NCBI GenBank assembly: GCA_001641205.1
Contig: LSMX01000001.1
Coordinates: forward strand, 124,001-188,000
Length of the DNA: 64,000 bases
Direction of reading: 5' to 3'
Origin: Mycoplasma sp. Bg1
Lineage (GTDB): Bacteria; Bacillota_I; Bacilli_A; Mycoplasmatales; Hepatoplasmataceae
The notes under the pieces: generated by a model
What the model was told of the DNA's origin: nothing
Databases searched by the model: none
Seen by the model: the letters and a program-made list of their open reading frames with translations, nothing else
Position numbers and translations under genes: made by a program
Shown: positions 63,782 to 64,000 of the stretch, in pieces
Numbering within the stretch: position 1 is the first letter of the stretch
How the letters are laid out: each line of letters begins with the position of its first letter

Positions 63782-64000
63782 ATGAATAAATTAAGTTTGG
63801 GATACGTAAGCTCTTTTATAAATGCCCATAAATTTCTAAATATCAATAATGTTGAAAAATTAAATAAAAAACAAATTGATCATATTGGAAAATTATATAA
63901 TGCTAAGTTTTATAAGGAATATAAACTTAGCATATTTTGAAAGTGACACCAAAAGAATTCTAATTATACTGAATCTTATATAAGAAGATTTAACCATTTA
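63782..64000 (+). CDS. Unrecognised protein (3' partial)
   Basis: An open frame of 73 codons to the end of the window, with TGA at about 63938 and 63944 as Trp. The start 'MNKLSLGYVSSFINAHKFLN' and 'VEKLNKKQIDHIGKLYNAKF' are polar and helical and match nothing I recognise. The precise -10 box and ATG arrangement supports a real gene. It could be a lineage-specific protein. Confidence 0.55.

Overview
Organism. The window is very AT-rich, and almost every protein reads through in-frame TGA codons where family members have Trp (for example in the YchF, GltX, ArgS, SecA and RpoC genes). This is genetic code 4. With the compact layout, the lack of any biosynthetic operon other than housekeeping genes, a glycerol-3-phosphate oxidase type GlpO and a Firmicutes-like gene order, it points to a mollicute (Mycoplasma sensu lato). 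A gut symbiont such as the arthropod-associated Hepatoplasma group is a possible source, but that is a guess from gene content. All genes supported here lie on the + strand. No tRNA, rRNA, CRISPR array or insertion sequence was seen, and no gene-free gap exceeds about 260 bases.

Layout. 1-2.6 kb: 3' part of a large FtsX-type ABC permease. 2.8-8.5 kb: ychF, gltX, an HD phosphohydrolase, argS, rpoE (delta). 8.6-9.5 kb: fba. 9.5-13.3 kb: three tandem paralogous multi-pass membrane proteins plus the decayed tail of a fourth. 13.4-18.4 kb: rpmE-prfA-prmC-tsaC-glyA-upp and a small atpI-like membrane protein. 18.6-22.2 kb: glpF-glpK-glpO, placed between the atpI-like gene and the complete F1Fo operon atpBEFHAGDC (22.4-29.0 kb), which is followed by a DUF1146-type protein and secA. 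31.7-34.5 kb: an APC amino-acid permease carrying a tail of about 415 residues with DNA-binding-like helix motifs. 34.8-42.1 kb: an accessory island in the order antiporter, hydrolase, hydrolase, antiporter, hydrolase. 42.2-47.1 kb: hprK-lgt-trxB-whiA and an ECF transporter S component. 47.1-50.3 kb: a strongly eroded Opp-like locus whose two ABC ATPase-like proteins have lost key nucleotide-binding motifs. 50.3-63.7 kb: cysS-rlmB-sigH-like-rpmG-secE-nusG-rplK-rplA-rplJ-rplL-rpoB-rpoC, the classical Firmicutes order. The window ends in an unrecognised gene.

How it works together. Energy comes from glycolysis (fba) and glycerol oxidation (GlpF imports, GlpK phosphorylates, GlpO oxidises with expected H2O2 release). 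F-ATPase and the predicted cation/H+ antiporters manage proton and ion gradients. HprK implies HPr-based carbon control. Nutrients enter through APC and ECF carriers, while the Opp ATPases appear to have been lost as enzymes.

Most interesting points: (1) the alternating antiporter / Ntn-hydrolase (choloylglycine-hydrolase-like) island, in which one antiporter has lost the second aspartate of its DD ion-binding motif while all three hydrolases keep their catalytic frame; (2) the pseudo-ABC pair in the OppD/OppF positions; (3) the permease with a SAP/HeH-like tail; (4) recurrent terminator-TATAAT-ATG junctions that predict leaderless mRNAs; (5) an apparent AUU start codon in the ECF S-component gene.
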